Below, one piece after another: positions 17,144 to 27,110 of a DNA stretch of 64,000 nucleotides; positions within the stretch are counted from its first letter, which is position 1; each line of letters opens with the position of its first letter. A program made the position numbers and the translations under genes. The DNA comes from Pseudomonas guineae (GTDB lineage Bacteria > Pseudomonadota > Gammaproteobacteria > Pseudomonadales > Pseudomonadaceae), in assembly GCF_900113745.1 (NCBI RefSeq), contig NZ_FOQL01000002.1, positions 186,001 through 250,000 on the forward strand, in the 5' to 3' direction. The notes under the pieces are model-generated. The model searched no databases and was not told where the DNA came from. It saw only the letters and a program-made list of their open reading frames with translations.

Positions 17144-18238
17144 ATGTCACTTACCTTGGAGCATGTCACGCGCGTCGTTGACCAGCAGGTGCACATCGAC
17201 GATGCCTGCCTGAGCTTCGCTCCGGGCTCCTTCAATGTGCTGTTAGGGCGTACGCTCTCCGGTAAGACCAGCCTCATGCGTTTAATGGCTGGCTTGGACA
17301 AACCCAGCAGCGGACGCATTTTGATGAATGGCGCGGACATGACCCAAGTGTCTGTGCGCCAGCGCAACGTGTCGATGGTCTACCAACAGTTCATCAATTA
17401 TCCGACTCTGACGGTGTTTGAGAACATCGCTTCGCCGTTACGTCAGGCGAAGATGAGCCAAGCCGAAATTTTGGAGAAGGTGCATGCCACCGCCAAGATG
17501 TTGCGCATTGAAGGTTTACTTAAGCGCTATCCATTGGAATTGTCTGGCGGTCAGCAGCAGCGCACGGCCATGGCGCGGGCGCTGGTCAAGGATGCCTCGC
17601 TGATTCTGTTTGATGAACCGTTGGTCAACCTCGACTACAAGTTGCGCGAAGAGTTGCGGCAGGAAATGCGTGAGCTGTTTCAGGCGCGCCATACCATTGC
17701 CATCTATGCCACCACCGAGCCAAACGAGGCGCTGGCGCTGGGCGGTACGACAACCGTTTTACATGAAGGCCGAGTGATCCAGAGCGGTAAGACCGCCGAG
17801 GTCTATCACCGGCCACAACAGGTGCTGGCTGCCGAGCTGTTTTCGGAACCGGCGATTAATCTGATGCCTGGGCGCGTCAGCGGCACCGAAGTCAGCTTTG
17901 CCGATACCGTACATTTTCCGCTCAACCCTGACTTGCAAGACATTGCTGAGGGCGAGTATCGCTTTGGCGTTCGTCCCAGTCATATTGGCTTGGTGCCATC
18001 CAATGATGATGATCTGGAGCTGGCAGTGACGGTTGAGCTGGCAGAAATTAGCGGTTCAGAAACCTTCCTCCACGTCAGTAACGATCAGTTTGTGCTGATA
18101 CTGCATCTGCCCGGTGTTCACGAGTACGCCGTGGATACCTCGATTCTCATTTATATACCCACGCATAAATTGTTTGTGTTCAGTGCTGATGGGCAGCTGA
18201 TTCAGGCGCCCAGTCGTCGTTTAGGGAGGGTGGCCTGA
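17144..18238 (+). CDS. glpS: Glycerol-type ABC transporter ATPase 1 (GlpS-like)
   Basis: Encodes 364 residues of the sugar/polyol importer ATPase family with a C-terminal regulatory (TOBE/MalK-like) domain. Walker A is GRTLSGKT (about 35-42), lacking the usual PSG. The signature LSGGQQQRTAMARAL (about 131) and Walker B LILFDEP are canonical. The gene order ATPase-ATPase-permease-permease-DUF2160-binding protein matches the glpSTPQV glycerol importer known from rhizobia, so glycerol or a similar polyol is the inferred substrate. It starts after AGGGA at 17144 and overlaps the next gene by one base. Confidence 0.85.
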   Translation: MSLTLEHVTRVVDQQVHIDDACLSFAPGSFNVLLGRTLSGKTSLMRLMAGLDKPSSGRILMNGADMTQVSVRQRNVSMVYQQFINYPTLTVFENIASPLRQAKMSQAEILEKVHATAKMLRIEGLLKRYPLELSGGQQQRTAMARALVKDASLILFDEPLVNLDYKLREELRQEMRELFQARHTIAIYATTEPNEALALGGTTTVLHEGRVIQSGKTAEVYHRPQQVLAAELFSEPAINLMPGRVSGTEVSFADTVHFPLNPDLQDIAEGEYRFGVRPSHIGLVPSNDDDLELAVTVELAEISGSETFLHVSNDQFVLILHLPGVHEYAVDTSILIYIPTHKLFVFSADGQLIQAPSRRLGRVA

Positions 18239-19346
18239 TGGCTGAAATTCGCCTGCGTAACCTCGCTCATAGCTACAGCCGCAGCCCGAGCGGCCCGGCT
18301 GATTATGCAATTCGTGAGATGGACCATGTTTGGGAGCAGGGTGGCGCCTATGCGCTGCTGGGGCCTTCGGGCTGCGGCAAGTCGACGCTACTAAACATTA
18401 TTTCCGGCTTGCTCAGCCCCTCACATGGCGAGGTGCAGTTTGACGGCAAGGTGGTCAATGCCTTGCCGCCTGAGCAGCGCAATATCGCTCAGGTTTTCCA
18501 GTTCCCTGTGGTCTACGACACCATGACGGTGTTCGATAATTTGGCGTTTCCACTGCGTAATCAGGGCATGAATGAAGCGAAGGTTCTCGCCAAGGTCAAC
18601 GAAATTGCCGAGGTGCTGGAGCTGCACCCATTACTGCGCAGGCGCGCCAGCAACCTGACCGCTGATGAAAAGCAGAAAGTGTCTATGGGTCGCGGCTTGG
18701 TGCGTGATGACGTGTCGGCGATTCTCTTCGATGAGCCGCTGACCGTGATCGATCCGCACCTGAAGTGGAAGCTACGACGAAAGCTCAAGCAGATTCATGA
18801 GCAGTTCAATATCACCATGGTCTACGTTACCCACGACCAGCTGGAGGCATCGACCTTCGCCGACAAAATCGCGGTGATGTATGGCGGTCAGATTGTTCAA
18901 TTTGGCACGCCGCGTGAATTGTTTGAACGGCCCAGCCATACCTTTGTTGGCTATTTCATCGGCAGCCCAGGGATGAATCTGATTGATGTGCAGCCTTGTG
19001 CGGGCGGGGTACGTTTTAACGAGACCGTATTGCCCTTGTCATCGGCACTCAACCAGCAAGTAGCCGAGATGCCAGCGGCTAAGTTAAAAGTCGGTATCCG
19101 TCCGGAATTTATCCATGTCTGGGATGGACCGAATGAGGATGCCCTGTGTGCTGAGGTGGTGCATGTTGAAGACCTTGGTACATATAAAATCATCACGCTC
19201 AGGCTCGACGGCCAACTACTTAAGGTGCGCCTGCAGGAGGATCAAGTGGTACCGCAGCAGCAGGCTTACCTGAGTTTTCCCGCGCAGTGGCTGATGCTCT
19301 ATGCCGACGACATTCTGGTCGGGCCCAAGGCACAGGGGGGGCAGCC

Positions 19347-19350
<4 letters not shown>
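18238..19350 (+). CDS. Glycerol-type ABC transporter ATPase 2 (GlpT-like), degenerate signature
   Basis: Encodes 370 residues. Walker A GPSGCGKST (about 41-49) and Walker B AILFDEP are intact, but the ABC signature reads NLTADEKQKVSMGRGL (about 139) instead of LSGGQxQR. In a heterodimer with ATPase 1, one of the two ATP sites would thus be formed with a defective signature. A C-terminal regulatory domain is present. Its stop overlaps the next start in ATGA. The symbol glpT is used for the rhizobial homologue but normally means the glycerol-3-phosphate antiporter, so none is given. Confidence 0.84.
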
Positions 19351-20210
<860 letters not shown>

Positions 20211-20218
20211 GGCCGACC

Positions 20219-21019
20219 ATGACCCTACGGAAAAAGCTGGTGCTGGGGCTGTATGTTCTGTTCCTGTTGGTGCCGATCTACTGGCTTGTGAACATGTCGT
20301 TCAAGAGCAACACCGAGATACTCGGTGGTCTGACGTTATGGCCACAGGGCTTTACCTTGGAAAATTACAAGGTGATCTTTACTGATCCCAGTTGGTACGA
20401 GGGCTATCTCAACTCCCTGTATTACGTGTGCCTGAACACCATGATCTCGCTGACGGTGGCATTGCCGGCTGCCTACGCGTTCTCGCGCTATCGTTTTCTC
20501 GGTGACAAGCATCTGTTCTTCTGGCTGTTGACCAATCGTATGGCCCCGCCGGCTGTGTTCCTGCTGCCATTTTTTCAGCTGTACTCGTCCATCGGACTGT
20601 TTGATACGCATATTGCCGTCGCGTTGGCACATTGCTTGTTCAACGTGCCGCTGGCGGTATGGATTCTTGAAGGCTTTATGTCTGGAGTACCGAAGGAAAT
20701 CGACGAGACTGCCTATATCGACGGCTACAGTTTCCCGAAGTTTTTCGTGAAGATTTTTATTCCACTGATCGGTTCGGGCATCGGTGTGACGGCATTCTTC
20801 TGCTTTATGTTTTCCTGGGTCGAGCTGCTTTTGGCGCGCACCTTGACCTCGGTGGATGCCAAGCCGATTGCCGCGGTGATGACCCGGACCGTGTCTGCGT
20901 CAGGGATCGATTGGGGTGTGCTAGCAGCGGCTGGGGTGCTCACCATTCTGCCGGGCATGCTGGTGATCTGGTTTGTGCGTAACCATGTGGCCAAGGGCTT
21001 TGCCCTCGGTCGGGTATAG
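20219..21019 (+). CDS. glpQ: Glycerol-type ABC transporter permease 2 (GlpQ-like)
   Basis: Encodes 266 residues of the MalG-like permease family, with about six membrane helices starting at LVLGLYVLFLLVPIYWLVNM. The EAA loop is seen in FMSGVPKEIDETAYIDG (about 160-176). It pairs with permease 1 to form the membrane channel. It starts 8 bases after the previous stop. Confidence 0.87.
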   Translation: MTLRKKLVLGLYVLFLLVPIYWLVNMSFKSNTEILGGLTLWPQGFTLENYKVIFTDPSWYEGYLNSLYYVCLNTMISLTVALPAAYAFSRYRFLGDKHLFFWLLTNRMAPPAVFLLPFFQLYSSIGLFDTHIAVALAHCLFNVPLAVWILEGFMSGVPKEIDETAYIDGYSFPKFFVKIFIPLIGSGIGVTAFFCFMFSWVELLLARTLTSVDAKPIAAVMTRTVSASGIDWGVLAAAGVLTILPGMLVIWFVRNHVAKGFALGRV

Positions 21020-21030
21020 GAGCAACGACT

Positions 21031-21303
21031 ATGGATTGGATGGCCTGGACCTTACCCACTGCTTTGTTCTTCGGCTTTATCGGCACGCTGTTGGTTGGCA
21101 TGACGATCTGGGAGCTGCGCTCGCCGTGTATCGAGCGCAAAGGTTTGTTGCCGATCAGCACCACTCGTGGTGATCGGCTGTTTATCGGTCTGCTTGGAAG
21201 TGCCTACTGGCATCTGCTGGTGGTAGGTGTGACCGATTGGAGTGTCTGGATAGCCTCGGTGTTGTCCCTGTTCTGGTTAATTGCAGTGATGCGTTGGGGT
21301 TAA
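21031..21303 (+). CDS. DUF2160 small membrane protein of the glycerol-type ABC operon
   Basis: Encodes 90 residues with three likely membrane helices: about 5-27 (LPTALFFGFIGTLLVGMTI), about 48-65 (LFIGLLGSAYWHLLVV) and about 68-87 (WSVWIASVLSLFWLIAV). This DUF2160 family occurs between permease and binding-protein genes in glycerol-type ABC operons; its role is not established. It starts 11 bases after permease 2 and has AGGAG upstream. Confidence 0.85.
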   Translation: MDWMAWTLPTALFFGFIGTLLVGMTIWELRSPCIERKGLLPISTTRGDRLFIGLLGSAYWHLLVVGVTDWSVWIASVLSLFWLIAVMRWG

Positions 21304-21385
21304 CCAGCTCGCCTTGTGCTCGCCTGATGGTTGGGCCTGCTCGTGTGCGGGTTACCCTGTTCAAAACCCTGAGATGGAGGTCTCT

Positions 21386-23128
21386 ATGTTCGACAATAAC
21401 AACAAAACTCGACATAGCATGGCGCTGGCGGCCTTGCTGACGTTGTCCGGCTTGAGTGGTGCGGCTTGGGCTGATGCGTATGAAGAAGCAGCGAAGAAGT
21501 GGATTGGCGAGGAGTTCAACCCATCTACCTTGACGCCCGAGCAGCAGCTGGCGGAGTTGCAGTGGTTTATCAAAGCCGCCGAGCCGTTCCGTGGTATGAG
21601 CATCAACGTGGCATCGGAAACCATCGCGACCCATGAGTATGAGTCCAAGGTATTGGCCAAGGCCTTCAGCGAGATTACTGGCATCAACCTCAAGCACGAC
21701 CTGATGCAGGAAGGCGATGTCGTCGAAAAACTGCAAACCCAGATGCAGTCTGACAAGAATATCTACGACGGCTATATCAATGATTCAGACTTGATTGGCA
21801 CGCACTTTCGCTACGGCAAGGCAGTGGCGATCAGCGACATGATGGAGGGTGAGGGTAAGGCGGTGACTTCGCCGACGCTTGATCTGGAAGACTTTATTGG
21901 TCTTTCATTTACCACCGCGCCTGACGGCAAGTTGTATCAACTGCCTGATCAGCAGTTTGCCAATCTCTACTGGTTTCGCGCCGACTGGTTCGAGCGTCCA
22001 GAGTTAAAAGCCAAGTTCAAAGAGATTTACGGCTACGAACTGGGTGTACCGGTCAACTGGTCCGCCTATGAAGACATTGCCGAGTTCTTCTCTGAGAAGG
22101 TCAAGGAGATCGACGGCCAACGTATTTACGGCCACATGGATTACGGTAAGAAGGATCCCTCACTGGGCTGGCGCTTCACTGATGCCTGGTTTTCCATGGC
22201 CGGTGGTGGCGACAAGGGCCTGCCTAATGGCTTGCCAGTGGATGAGTGGGGTATTCGTGTTGATGGCTGTCGTCCAGTCGGTTCCAGTGTTGCCCGAGGC
22301 GGTGATACCAACGGCCCTGCTGCGGTGTACGCGACTACCAAGTATGTCGACTGGATGCGCAAGTACGCGCCACCAGAAGCGCAAGGCATGACCTTCTCCG
22401 AGTCCGGGCCGGTACCGGCGCAGGGCGGTATTGCTCAGCAGATATTCTGGTACACCGCGTTTACGGCGGACATGACCAAGGCCGGTTTGCCAGTGGTTAA
22501 TGAGGATGGCACGCCGAAATGGCGCATGGCGCCGTCGCCTAAAGGCCCGTACTGGGAAGAGGGCATGAAGTTGGGTTATCAGGATGCTGGTTCCTGGACC
22601 TTCCTCAAGTCCACTCCGGAGAAACAGCGCCTGGCAGCCTGGCTGTATGCGCAGTTCGTGACGTCGAAAACCGTATCGCTGAAGAAGACCCTGGTTGGTC
22701 TGACGCCAATTCGTGAGTCGGATATCAATTCGCAAGCCATGACGGATGTTGCACCAAAGCTTGGCGGCCTAGTGGAATTCTATCGCAGCCCGGCGCGTGT
22801 ACAGTGGACGCCGACCGGTACCAACGTACCGGACTACCCGCGTTTAGCGCAGCTGTGGTGGCAGTTTATTGCTGAGGCAGCCAGTGGAGATAAGTCGCCA
22901 CAAGAGGCGTTGGATGGTTTGGCGGCAGCCCAAGACACTATGCTGGGTCGTCTCGAGCGTGCCGGTGTGCTGGGTGAGTGTGGGCCGAAGCTGAATGAGG
23001 CCCGCGATCCGCAGTACTGGTTGGATCAACCAGGGGCGCCGAAGCCGAAGCTGGCAAACGAGAAACCTCAGGGCGAGACCATCAATTACAACGAGTTGCT
23101 GAAGTCATGGGAGCAGGCGCGCGAGTAA
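21386..23128 (+). CDS. glpV: Glycerol-type ABC transporter substrate-binding protein (GlpV-like)
   Basis: Encodes 580 residues, large for a binding protein but normal for this subfamily. The signal peptide ends near residue 28 (LTLSGLSGAAWADAYEEAA). The mature protein is a type I extracellular solute-binding fold, with many aromatic residues lining the expected cleft (NLYWFRADWFERPE, QIFWYTAFTADM). It delivers its substrate, probably glycerol or a related polyol, from the periplasm. The ATG at 21386 follows GGAGG; the 82-base gap before it shows no terminator. Confidence 0.87.
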   Translation: MFDNNNKTRHSMALAALLTLSGLSGAAWADAYEEAAKKWIGEEFNPSTLTPEQQLAELQWFIKAAEPFRGMSINVASETIATHEYESKVLAKAFSEITGINLKHDLMQEGDVVEKLQTQMQSDKNIYDGYINDSDLIGTHFRYGKAVAISDMMEGEGKAVTSPTLDLEDFIGLSFTTAPDGKLYQLPDQQFANLYWFRADWFERPELKAKFKEIYGYELGVPVNWSAYEDIAEFFSEKVKEIDGQRIYGHMDYGKKDPSLGWRFTDAWFSMAGGGDKGLPNGLPVDEWGIRVDGCRPVGSSVARGGDTNGPAAVYATTKYVDWMRKYAPPEAQGMTFSESGPVPAQGGIAQQIFWYTAFTADMTKAGLPVVNEDGTPKWRMAPSPKGPYWEEGMKLGYQDAGSWTFLKSTPEKQRLAAWLYAQFVTSKTVSLKKTLVGLTPIRESDINSQAMTDVAPKLGGLVEFYRSPARVQWTPTGTNVPDYPRLAQLWWQFIAEAASGDKSPQEALDGLAAAQDTMLGRLERAGVLGECGPKLNEARDPQYWLDQPGAPKPKLANEKPQGETINYNELLKSWEQARE

Positions 23129-23156
23129 ACAAGAAACGCGCGATAGCAGTGGCACA

Positions 23157-23182
23157 AAAAACGGCACCCGCGGGTGCCGTTT
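23157..23182. terminator. Bidirectional terminator between the ABC operon and folD
   Basis: AAAACGGCACCCG pairs perfectly with CGGGTGCCGTTTT with no spare loop bases, and has A- and T-runs on the two sides. It serves the convergent binding-protein and folD genes and marks the right border of the accessory block. Confidence 0.9.
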
Positions 23183-23207
23183 TCATTACTGCGCTGCACT
23201 TTACGGT

Positions 23208-24062
23208 CTAGTCGTGCAGATGCTCGGCCGCATGCAGGGTGTTTTCCAGCAGGCAGGCGCGCGTCATGGGGCCTACGCCACCCGGGACTGGGGTGATCCA
23301 GCCGGCGCGAGGCAATGCGGTGTCATACACTACGTCGCCAATCAGCTTACCGTCTTCCTGGCGGTTAATACCGACGTCGATGACGATGGCGCCCGGTTTA
23401 ATCCATTCGCCATGCACCAAGCCGGGCTTGCCAGCCGCCACGACAACAATATCGGCCAGGCCAACATGCATAGGCAGGTCTTTGGTGAAGCGATGGGTCA
23501 CGGTAACCGTGCAGCCACCCAGTAGTAGCTCCATCGCCATTGGCCGACCGACAATGTTCGACGCACCAACAACCACCGCGTGCATGCCATAAAGATCAAC
23601 GCCGGTGCTTTGCAGTAGGGTCATGATGCCTTTTGGGGTGCAAGGACGCAGCAATGGCATACGTTGCGCCAGGCGGCCAATGTTATAGGGGTGAAAGCCG
23701 TCCACGTCTTTGTCCGGACGGATCCGCTCTAATAGTAAAGAAGCGTCAAGGTGTTCCGGCAGCGGCAGTTGCACCAAAATACCGTCGATAGTCGGCTCAT
23801 CATTAAGACGGTCGATCAATGCCATCAGTTCGTCCTGGCCGGTTGTGGCGGGCAGGTCATAGGCTTGTGAGACGAAACCAACTTCTTCGCAGTCTTTACG
23901 TTTATGCGAAACGTAAACTTGTGACGCAGGGTCGCTGCCGACCAGAATCACCGCAAGCCCAGGTGCGCGCAAGCCTTGCTGGCGTCGTTCGACGACACGT
24001 TTGGCAATCTGCTGACGCAGGCTGGCGGCAATTGCTTTGCCATCGATCAGTTGTGCGGTCAT
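23208..24062 (-). CDS. folD: Methylene-THF dehydrogenase / cyclohydrolase
   Basis: Encodes 284 residues, full length. It interconverts 5,10-methylene- and 10-formyl-tetrahydrofolate in one-carbon metabolism. The catalytic Lys is in [13 protein letters not shown] (about 50-62), the second signature is [11 protein letters not shown] (about 135-145), and the NADP-binding turn is [14 protein letters not shown]. Transcribed alone on the minus strand. Confidence 0.96.
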   Translation of the reverse strand: MTAQLIDGKAIAASLRQQIAKRVVERRQQGLRAPGLAVILVGSDPASQVYVSHKRKDCEEVGFVSQAYDLPATTGQDELMALIDRLNDEPTIDGILVQLPLPEHLDASLLLERIRPDKDVDGFHPYNIGRLAQRMPLLRPCTPKGIMTLLQSTGVDLYGMHAVVVGASNIVGRPMAMELLLGGCTVTVTHRFTKDLPMHVGLADIVVVAAGKPGLVHGEWIKPGAIVIDVGINRQEDGKLIGDVVYDTALPRAGWITPVPGGVGPMTRACLLENTLHAAEHLHD

Positions 24063-24195
24063 TGCGCTTGGTTAACCATAAAGAAAGGGTGGAAAAGGGA
24101 CGCGCATTCTCGCATGGCCCTGCTGTGGGGCAAAGGCAGATGCTATGGTTTTCGCGTAACTCCTTTAAATGTTTGGATTTTTTTAACTTCCCCTG

Positions 24196-24224
24196 TTGAC
24201 GACCTGAAACCAGCTCTATAACAT
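24196..24224 (+). promoter_or_regulatory. Promoter of the tRNA operon
   Basis: TTGACG, 17 bases, TAACAT, followed by a GC-rich discriminator (TCGCCCCGC). Such GC-rich starts are typical of stable-RNA promoters under stringent control. The first tRNA begins about 110 bases downstream. Confidence 0.65.
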
Positions 24225-24333
24225 TCGCCCCGCTTGTCGAGCACAGCCAGTCGCTGGGTAAGACGGCAAAGGTCTAAGCTGCAAAGTTTTTTCCGAAGCC
24301 GAAAGCTTTAAATCTGTGAAAGCAGGTGGAAAG

Positions 24334-24410
24334 GCGCCCGTAGCTCAGCTGGATAGAGCATCCGCCTTCTAAGCGGATGGTCGCAGGTTCGAGTCCTGCC
24401 GGGTGCGCCA
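24334..24410 (+). tRNA. tRNA-Arg (TCT)
   Basis: A 77-nt cloverleaf. Acceptor stem GCGCCCG/CGGGTGC (one G-U pair), anticodon loop CTTCTAA with anticodon TCT at 24368-24370, T-arm GCAGGTTCGAGTCCTGC, and encoded CCA at the 3' end. It reads AGA and AGG codons. Confidence 0.97.
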
Positions 24411-24443
24411 TTTGGCGATCTTGGCTCAGGTAAATGCAATATG

Positions 24444-24519
24444 GTGGGCGTAGCTCAGTTGGTAGAGCGCAGGATTGTGACTCCTGTTGTCGTGGGTTCG
24501 ATCCCCATCGTCCACCCCA
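24444..24519 (+). tRNA. tRNA-His (GTG)
   Basis: A 76-nt cloverleaf with acceptor stem GTGGGCG/CGTCCAC, anticodon GTG in loop ATTGTGA, discriminator C73 and encoded CCA. A G directly before it (24443) supplies the G-1 needed by histidyl-tRNA synthetase. Confidence 0.97.
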
Positions 24520-24568
24520 TATTCCAAAGCGCCAGGTTAAGCCTGGCGTTTTTTGAAAAGTTTTATAT

Positions 24569-24653
24569 GCGGATGTGGTGGAATTGGTAGACACACTGGA
24601 TTTAGGTTCCAGCGCCGCAAGGTGTGAGAGTTCGAGTCTCTCCGTCCGCACCA
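24569..24653 (+). tRNA. tRNA-Leu (TAG)
   Basis: An 85-nt class II tRNA with a long variable arm (GCGCCGCAAGGTGT), acceptor stem GCGGATG/CGTCCGC, anticodon TAG in loop TTTAGGT and encoded CCA. It reads CUN codons, chiefly CUA and CUG. Confidence 0.97.
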
Positions 24654-24736
24654 TGTAAGCTGTTATTCGGCAAAAGTTTTTATTGTTACCTAGTGAAAAC
24701 TGGGTCGATATGGGAACGAATTGGGAATAATGCACG

Positions 24737-24768
24737 AAAAAGGCAGCCTTAATCGGGCTGCCTTTTTT
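24737..24768 (+). terminator. Terminator of the tRNA operon
   Basis: AAAAAGGCAGCC pairs with GGCTGCCTTTTTT around a short loop, with a clear T-run, about 85 bases after tRNA-Leu. Confidence 0.9.
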
Positions 24769-24960
24769 GTTTTTGGTGGCTGGGTTCACAGCTTTAGCGC
24801 GTGTTCAAGCAGTGGGTTCATGCAGTACCATCTTTTAGAACTCCCTCCCGTTTGCCGCCTGCTTCTTAGGGTGACTTCTGCATATTGACCCTCTAGAATG
24901 CATGCCCTTGATTTGGGGCCGGTAAACGGCCGGCTTATGTCTGTGCAACGAGGAATATCC

Positions 24961-26271
24961 ATGCAAGTTTCTGTTGAAAGTACTTCTGCTCTCGAGCGCC
25001 GCATGACTGTCGGCGTTTCCGTTGAGCGCATCGAGACTGAAGTCAACAAGCGTCTGCAGCAGACTGCCCGTCGCGCCAAGGTTCCAGGGTTCCGCCCAGG
25101 TAAGGTGCCGATGAGTGTGATCCGCCAGCGTTATGAAGACGCTGCGCGCCAGGAAGCACTGGGCGACCTGATCCAGTCGACTTTCTACGAAGCCGTTGTT
25201 GAGCAAAAGCTCAACCCAGCGGGTTCTCCGGCTGTTGAGCCGAAGTCCTTCGAGAAAGGCAAGGATCTGGAATACGTTGCGACTTTCGAGGTATTTCCGG
25301 AGTTCACCGTTGCCGGTTTTGAGTCCATCGCCATTGAGCGCCTGCAGGCTGACGTAGCTGACGCTGATGTCGACAACATGCTGGAAATCCTGCGCAAGCA
25401 GAACACCCGCTTCGAAGCCGCTGAACGGGCTGCTGAAAAAGATGATCAATTGAGTATCGACTTTGTCGGCAAGATCGATGGCGAAACCTTCGCAGGCGGC
25501 TCTGCCAAAGGCACTCAATTGGTTCTCGGTTCCGGCCGCATGATTCCTGGTTTTGAAGATGCGTTGGTGGGTGCTAAGGCGGGCGAAGAGCGCGTTATCA
25601 CTCCAACGTTCCCAGCGGATTACCAGAACCTGGATCTGGCTGGCAAAACGGCCGAGTTCAGCGTCAAAGTCAACAGCATTGCAGCGCCTCAGTTGCCTGA
25701 GCTGAATGACGACTTCTTCGCCCTGTTCGGCGTCAAAGACGGCGGCCTTGAAGGCTTCCGCGCCGAAGTTCGCAAGAATATGGAGCGTGAGCTGCGTCAG
25801 GCTATCAAGTCCAAGATCAAGAATCAGGTTATGGACGGTCTACTGGCTGCCAACTCGATTGAAGTGCCGAAGGCGTTGATCAGCAATGAAGTGGATCGTC
25901 TGCGCGTACAGGCAGTGCAGCAGTTTGGTGGCAACTTGAAGCCAGACCAGTTGCCAGCTGAGCTGTTTGAAGAACAAGCCAAGCGGCGCGTTGCGCTGGG
26001 CTTAGTCGTAGCGGAAGTGGTCAAGCAGTGCGAGCTGAAGCCGGACGATACTCGCGTTCGCGAAATGATTCAGGAAATGGCTTCGGCTTATCAGGAGCCT
26101 GAGCAGGTTGTGGCCTGGTACTACAAAAACGACCAGCAAATGAACGAAGTGCGTTCGGTTGTACTGGAAGAGCAAGTTGTAGATACTGTTTTGCAGAAGG
26201 CTAACGTGACCGATAAAGCGGTCTCGTACGAAGAAGCTGTCAAGCCGGCTGAAGCACCACAAGCCGCCTGA
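24961..26271 (+). CDS. tig: Trigger factor
   Basis: Encodes 436 residues. This ribosome-bound chaperone meets nascent chains at the exit tunnel. The ribosome-binding domain (about 1-145) contains the signature GFRPGKVP (about 43-50). The FKBP-type PPIase domain (about 150-245) includes DFVGKIDGE. The C-terminal substrate arms follow. The ATG at 24961 ([13 protein letters not shown]) is the usual family start, preceded by GAGGAATATCC; an upstream in-frame ATG at 24898 is not preferred. It is the first gene of the proteostasis block. Confidence 0.96.
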   Translation: MQVSVESTSALERRMTVGVSVERIETEVNKRLQQTARRAKVPGFRPGKVPMSVIRQRYEDAARQEALGDLIQSTFYEAVVEQKLNPAGSPAVEPKSFEKGKDLEYVATFEVFPEFTVAGFESIAIERLQADVADADVDNMLEILRKQNTRFEAAERAAEKDDQLSIDFVGKIDGETFAGGSAKGTQLVLGSGRMIPGFEDALVGAKAGEERVITPTFPADYQNLDLAGKTAEFSVKVNSIAAPQLPELNDDFFALFGVKDGGLEGFRAEVRKNMERELRQAIKSKIKNQVMDGLLAANSIEVPKALISNEVDRLRVQAVQQFGGNLKPDQLPAELFEEQAKRRVALGLVVAEVVKQCELKPDDTRVREMIQEMASAYQEPEQVVAWYYKNDQQMNEVRSVVLEEQVVDTVLQKANVTDKAVSYEEAVKPAEAPQAA

Positions 26272-26295
26272 TTTCTTTACCTCGTTCGAATGCGT

Positions 26296-26323
26296 CATAA
26301 GCCAGCCGCCGTGCTGGCTTATG
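26296..26323 (+). terminator. Hairpin between tig and clpP
   Basis: CATAAGCCAGC pairs perfectly with GCTGGCTTATG across a 6-base loop, starting 24 bases after tig. It is followed by CGTATTTG, so the T-run is weak; it may attenuate or stabilise the tig end rather than stop all transcription. Confidence 0.6.
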
Positions 26324-26362
26324 CGTATTTGTAATATGACTATTTAGGGAGCGAGTGTAAGC

Positions 26363-26998
26363 ATGTCCCGCAATCCTTTTATGCAGCAAATGCCTGATAT
26401 CCAAGCCGCTGGCGGCTTGGTGCCCATGGTTGTCGAGCAGTCAGCTCGCGGCGAGCGCGCCTACGACATTTATTCGCGCCTGCTCAAGGAGCGAGTGATC
26501 TTTCTGGTCGGCCCTGTAGAGGACTACATGGCCAACCTGATCTGTGCGCAACTGCTGTTCCTTGAGGCGGAAAATCCGGACAAGGACATCCATCTTTACA
26601 TCAACTCCCCGGGTGGTTCGGTGACGGCGGGTATGTCGATCTACGACACCATGCAGTTCATTAAGCCTAACGTGTCGACCACTTGTATTGGTCAGGCATG
26701 CAGCATGGGTGCTTTTCTGCTGACCGCTGGCGCCGAGGGCAAGCGTTACTGCCTGCCGAACTCGCGCGTTATGATTCACCAGCCACTGGGCGGTTTCCAG
26801 GGCCAGGCGTCGGACATCGAAATCCACGCCAAGGAAATCCTCTTCATCCGCGAGCGTCTCAACACGCTGATGGCCAAGCACAGCGGGCACACTCTGGAAG
26901 AAATCGAGCGTGATACCAACCGCGATAATTTCATGAGCGCCGAAGCTGCGCGCGAATACGGGTTGATCGACGCAGTTATCGAAAAGCGCCCCGCTTAA
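26363..26998 (+). CDS. clpP: ATP-dependent Clp protease proteolytic subunit
   Basis: Encodes 211 residues, a full-length ClpP including the N-terminal propeptide region. The catalytic triad is Ser in GQACSMGAF (about 111), His in MIHQPLGG (about 136) and an Asp about 49 residues later. It forms the tetradecameric chamber fed by ClpX or ClpA. It precedes clpX by 112 bases. Confidence 0.96.
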   Translation: MSRNPFMQQMPDIQAAGGLVPMVVEQSARGERAYDIYSRLLKERVIFLVGPVEDYMANLICAQLLFLEAENPDKDIHLYINSPGGSVTAGMSIYDTMQFIKPNVSTTCIGQACSMGAFLLTAGAEGKRYCLPNSRVMIHQPLGGFQGQASDIEIHAKEILFIRERLNTLMAKHSGHTLEEIERDTNRDNFMSAEAAREYGLIDAVIEKRPA

Positions 26999-27042
26999 TA
27001 TAAGCAGCTCAAAATAGGGCGAGTCGGCGAGTCTGGCTACAG

Positions 27043-27062
27043 GCGGGCTTGAAAAAGCCCGC
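27043..27062 (+). terminator. Hairpin between clpP and clpX
   Basis: GCGGGCTT and AAGCCCGC form a perfect 8-bp stem around GAAA. There is no T-run after it, so it is more likely an mRNA stabiliser or processing site than a full terminator. Confidence 0.5.
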
Positions 27063-27110
27063 ATAAGCCTTCATCTTGTGTTGCAAGCCTATCGGATTTG
27101 GATCGAACGA

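Noticed and set aside
24569..24768. tRNA-Leu as an integration site of a mobile element
   Set aside because: tRNA-Leu genes are common attachment sites, but there is no integrase, no repeated 3' end of the tRNA and no foreign genes here.
24274..24789. A 171-codon minus-strand ORF across the three tRNA genes
   Set aside because: Its translation is the well-known artefact of tRNA complements (WGSNPRQQESQSCALPTELR-type text). The tRNAs explain the sequence.
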